A DNA stretch of 64,000 bases. Origin: Metaphire vulgaris. Taxonomy: Eukaryota > Annelida > Clitellata > Crassiclitellata > Megascolecidae. The translations under genes and the position numbers were made by a program. The stretch covers positions 4,330,475 to 4,394,474 of the forward strand of contig CM030837.1 of NCBI GenBank assembly GCA_018105865.1. The letters run 5' to 3'. Shown one piece after another: positions 62,230 to 64,000 of this stretch. The first letter of the stretch is position 1; each line of letters starts with the position of its first letter. The notes beneath the pieces are model-generated. The model made no database searches. It saw only the letters and a list, made by a program, of their open reading frames with translations, and had not been told where the DNA came from.

Positions 62230-62370
62230 ACAACCTTCGAGGACTTGAAACACGAAACCAACTGGAAAGATCGAGAGAAACTGCGGCCGATCACTCGCCT
62301 GTCAGCTGCAAATGGATCGAAGTCCTCCTCCTCCTGGTCCCGATCCTTCGCCGATTCTGCCATTTACGCT
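62230..62370 (-). CDS. Weak candidate first exon of MAP3K4
   Basis: Minus-strand ATG at 62363 opens MAESAKDRDQEEEDFDPF, acidic like the MAP3K4 N-terminus, about 5.7 kb upstream of the 56648 acceptor. The best-looking donor after AADRR (GTGATC) gives the wrong phase; a weaker GTTGGT gives the right one. Confidence 0.25.
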
Positions 62371-62683
62371 CCTCAACGCCGCTACATCGCAGCGCTATCA
62401 GCACCAGCACCGACCACTTCAATTCCGACAATAAAAACAACGATTTATATAGCGCCAGATGGCGTGTCACGCTCTGGTCACGGTTGGCTGTGAACATCAA
62501 GCGACGCGGCTTATGCGCCAATGACTGGATTTAGAATTAGCAACTTTCCGATTACAGCTCGTAGGACACGAATCATTATGCACTCTCACTTCTGTAAACA
62601 GTGGCGGAGCCATGAATTTTTACCCGGGGCAGCTAGTACACAGAGCAACGGACAGGAATGAATGGCAGAAGATGAGCTAGTAC

Positions 62684-62861
62684 CAGGGCGCGATTTGTAG
62701 GGGGAAGAGGGAATCTTCCCCCCCCCACTGCCCAACTGCATCTCCCCTACTGCTACATCCCCCACCACTACATCCCCCCACTGCTACATTTCCCAACAAC
62801 TACATCCCCCAAGCTCGACATACCCCCCCCCCCACTGCTCCAGGTCACAAATCGCACCCTG
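62684..62861. mobile_element. hAT-type MITE, family A, copy 3
   Basis: 178 bp, inverted orientation relative to copies 1 and 2. Ends CAGGGCGCGATTTGT / ACAAATCGCACCCTG; target duplication GCTAGTAC at 62676-62683 and 62862-62869. Confidence 0.92.
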
Positions 62862-63294
62862 GCTAGTACTACTACCGCATTGTTATGTTAATGATGATTC
62901 TGCTGGTTTGTCCTGGACAAACCCGCATTGAATCACATTAATGCTGCTTTTATAATCAATTGGAGACTGCGTAGGGACAATATAAATCTCTGTTTCTCAA
63001 GTATTTGCGCTGATATATTCTTGCGCGAACTCAATAATAAAAATAAAATAATTTCAATTTCATTCAAATTATTTACTGAACCAATGTACATTAAATAGCT
63101 AGCAACCTACAATAAGCGCTTCATCAAGTCAAATTAATTCTGCTAAATTAAAAATTCTTAGATAGCAAAAAATGATCGATAATCAATCACTGTATAACTC
63201 ACGTTTTTTTCTAAACTCAAAGCATTTATCTTCAAACAGAGTTCCTCCATAGCTGTAACGTCCAAACCACAATGAGTCAATTAGCCTTTGTATT

Positions 63295-63420
63295 AAATTA
63301 CCCTGTCTGATTTATTCCCACCTTTGGCTATAGCGATTTCATATTAAGCGCCTAAGAATAAGGAGCTACTGCGGGGCTGCTTGAGAGCGCTATATAAATT
63401 CGCGAGATTTTACCTACTTA
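63295..63420 (+). mobile_element. Retroposon tail (gcgctatataaatt family)
   Basis: Ends gagcgctatataaattcgcgagattttac; its complement matches the nested tail at 37.29-37.45 kb. Confidence 0.65.
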
Positions 63421-63645
63421 TTAAATAAACGTGAATTTTGAGTGCAAGCGACTGATTTTATACAAAATCTGGGCTTCATTTTTCAAGCGAAAGCGTTCAA
63501 CTACCCGCCTATGCTTAGGGAATGCGAATTTTGATTGACCAATGACCAATGTGATCTGTGTGAGGAAATTGAACCTTGGCCTCTAAACTCCGTAAGTCTA
63601 GCCTAGCCTCCAACTAAAATATGGCTTTTCACTCAGGATGGAACG

Positions 63646-63657
63646 GCCGCCATATTG
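63646..63657. promoter_or_regulatory. YY1-like motif upstream of the SR-rich gene
   Basis: GCCGCCATATTG fits the YY1 consensus GCCGCCATnTTG, 144 bases upstream of the ATG at 63801. Such motifs often sit near animal transcription starts. Confidence 0.55.
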
Positions 63658-63800
63658 TTGATGGACACAGATGGAGAAGAAATTGATTCTGAAAGATTAT
63701 TTTAGCTATATAATTTAATCCGATTTTGCAGGAAAATATTTAAATTTCGCCGGTGGCTTTTCCTTATTCTCCGTATACACTGGAGCGTGGGGTCGGTCGG

Positions 63801-63973
63801 ATGGGTCGGTCGCGCAGCCGGTCTCGTTCGCCCCGCAGTCATAGAGGCCACCGCAGTAAGCATCACAAGCGGCGGCGGAGTCCGTCCCCCACGACACCCG
63901 ACGCTCGACGGTCGACGACAAGGGACGGTCGATTGGGTATCGTCAGCAGAAGCGGATCGAAAGACAAGATCAG
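63801..63973 (+). CDS. First coding exon of an arginine/serine-rich protein
   Basis: ATG opens MGRSRSRSRSPRSHRGHRSK, then HHKRRRSPSPTTPDARRS and on to SKDKI, ending phase 2 at AG|GTACCT. RS-dipeptide proteins of this kind work in nuclear pre-mRNA splicing or transcription. The start resembles ARGLU1 (MGRSRSRSSSRSKH) and SNRNP27 (MGRSRSRSPRR). One exon of low complexity cannot decide between them, so no symbol is given. Divergent from MAP3K4; the gene continues beyond the window. Confidence 0.72.
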
Positions 63974-64000
63974 GTACCTGGCTCATTCGTCATCGCCTAT

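Overview
The window is AT-rich, intron-rich animal DNA. It shows GT-AG (once GC-AG) introns, many microsatellites, several families of short inverted-repeat DNA transposons (MITEs), tRNA-derived SINEs and 3' fragments of non-LTR retrotransposons. The two recognisable genes are metazoan, and the repeat style (L2/CR1-type tails ending in a tatataaatt-like motif plus a microsatellite) fits a marine invertebrate such as a non-vertebrate deuterostome. I cannot name the species. Nothing prokaryotic, viral or CRISPR-like was seen.

Region 1-26 kb, minus strand: most of an ARFGEF3 (BIG3)-like gene. I placed 25 coding exons by matching translated segments to remembered human ARFGEF3 and checking splice sites and reading phase. 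The start codon is at 25784 and the gene runs off the left edge, so about the last third of the protein is missing. A CpG-rich, CCAAT-containing stretch at 26.69-26.96 kb is the likely promoter or 5' UTR.

Region 26-32.7 kb: intergenic, mostly transposon relics (two hAT-type MITEs, LINE tails, a SINE). Region 32.7-56.7 kb, minus strand: a MAP3K4 (MEKK4)-like gene with 22 well-placed exons plus a 5' coding block. The kinase domain at the 3' end is intact (glycine loop, VAIK-type lysine, HRD, DFG, APE). Its 5' part (54.3-56.7 kb) is disturbed: a mosaic duplicate block sits where conserved exon(s) should be, and single-base frame breaks occur. A roughly 3.5 kb decayed L2/CR1-type LINE lies in one intron, and that intron has a GC donor.

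Region 57-62.7 kb: repeats, including a long inverted duplication (57.6-59.8 kb), a LINE fragment, a 455 bp MITE and a hAT-type MITE; a weak candidate MAP3K4 first exon lies near 62.3 kb. Region 63.6-64 kb, plus strand: a YY1-like motif and the first coding exon of an arginine/serine-rich nuclear protein, divergent from MAP3K4.

The two main genes share only orientation; their families work in different pathways (BIG-family membrane traffic; p38/JNK stress signalling). I did not find a convincing new biological system. The most useful observations are the MAP3K4 mosaic block with missing exon(s), several exact target-site duplications that define mobile-element families, a nested transposon, a splice acceptor built from a minisatellite, and the LINE-tail families that explain many of the microsatellites.
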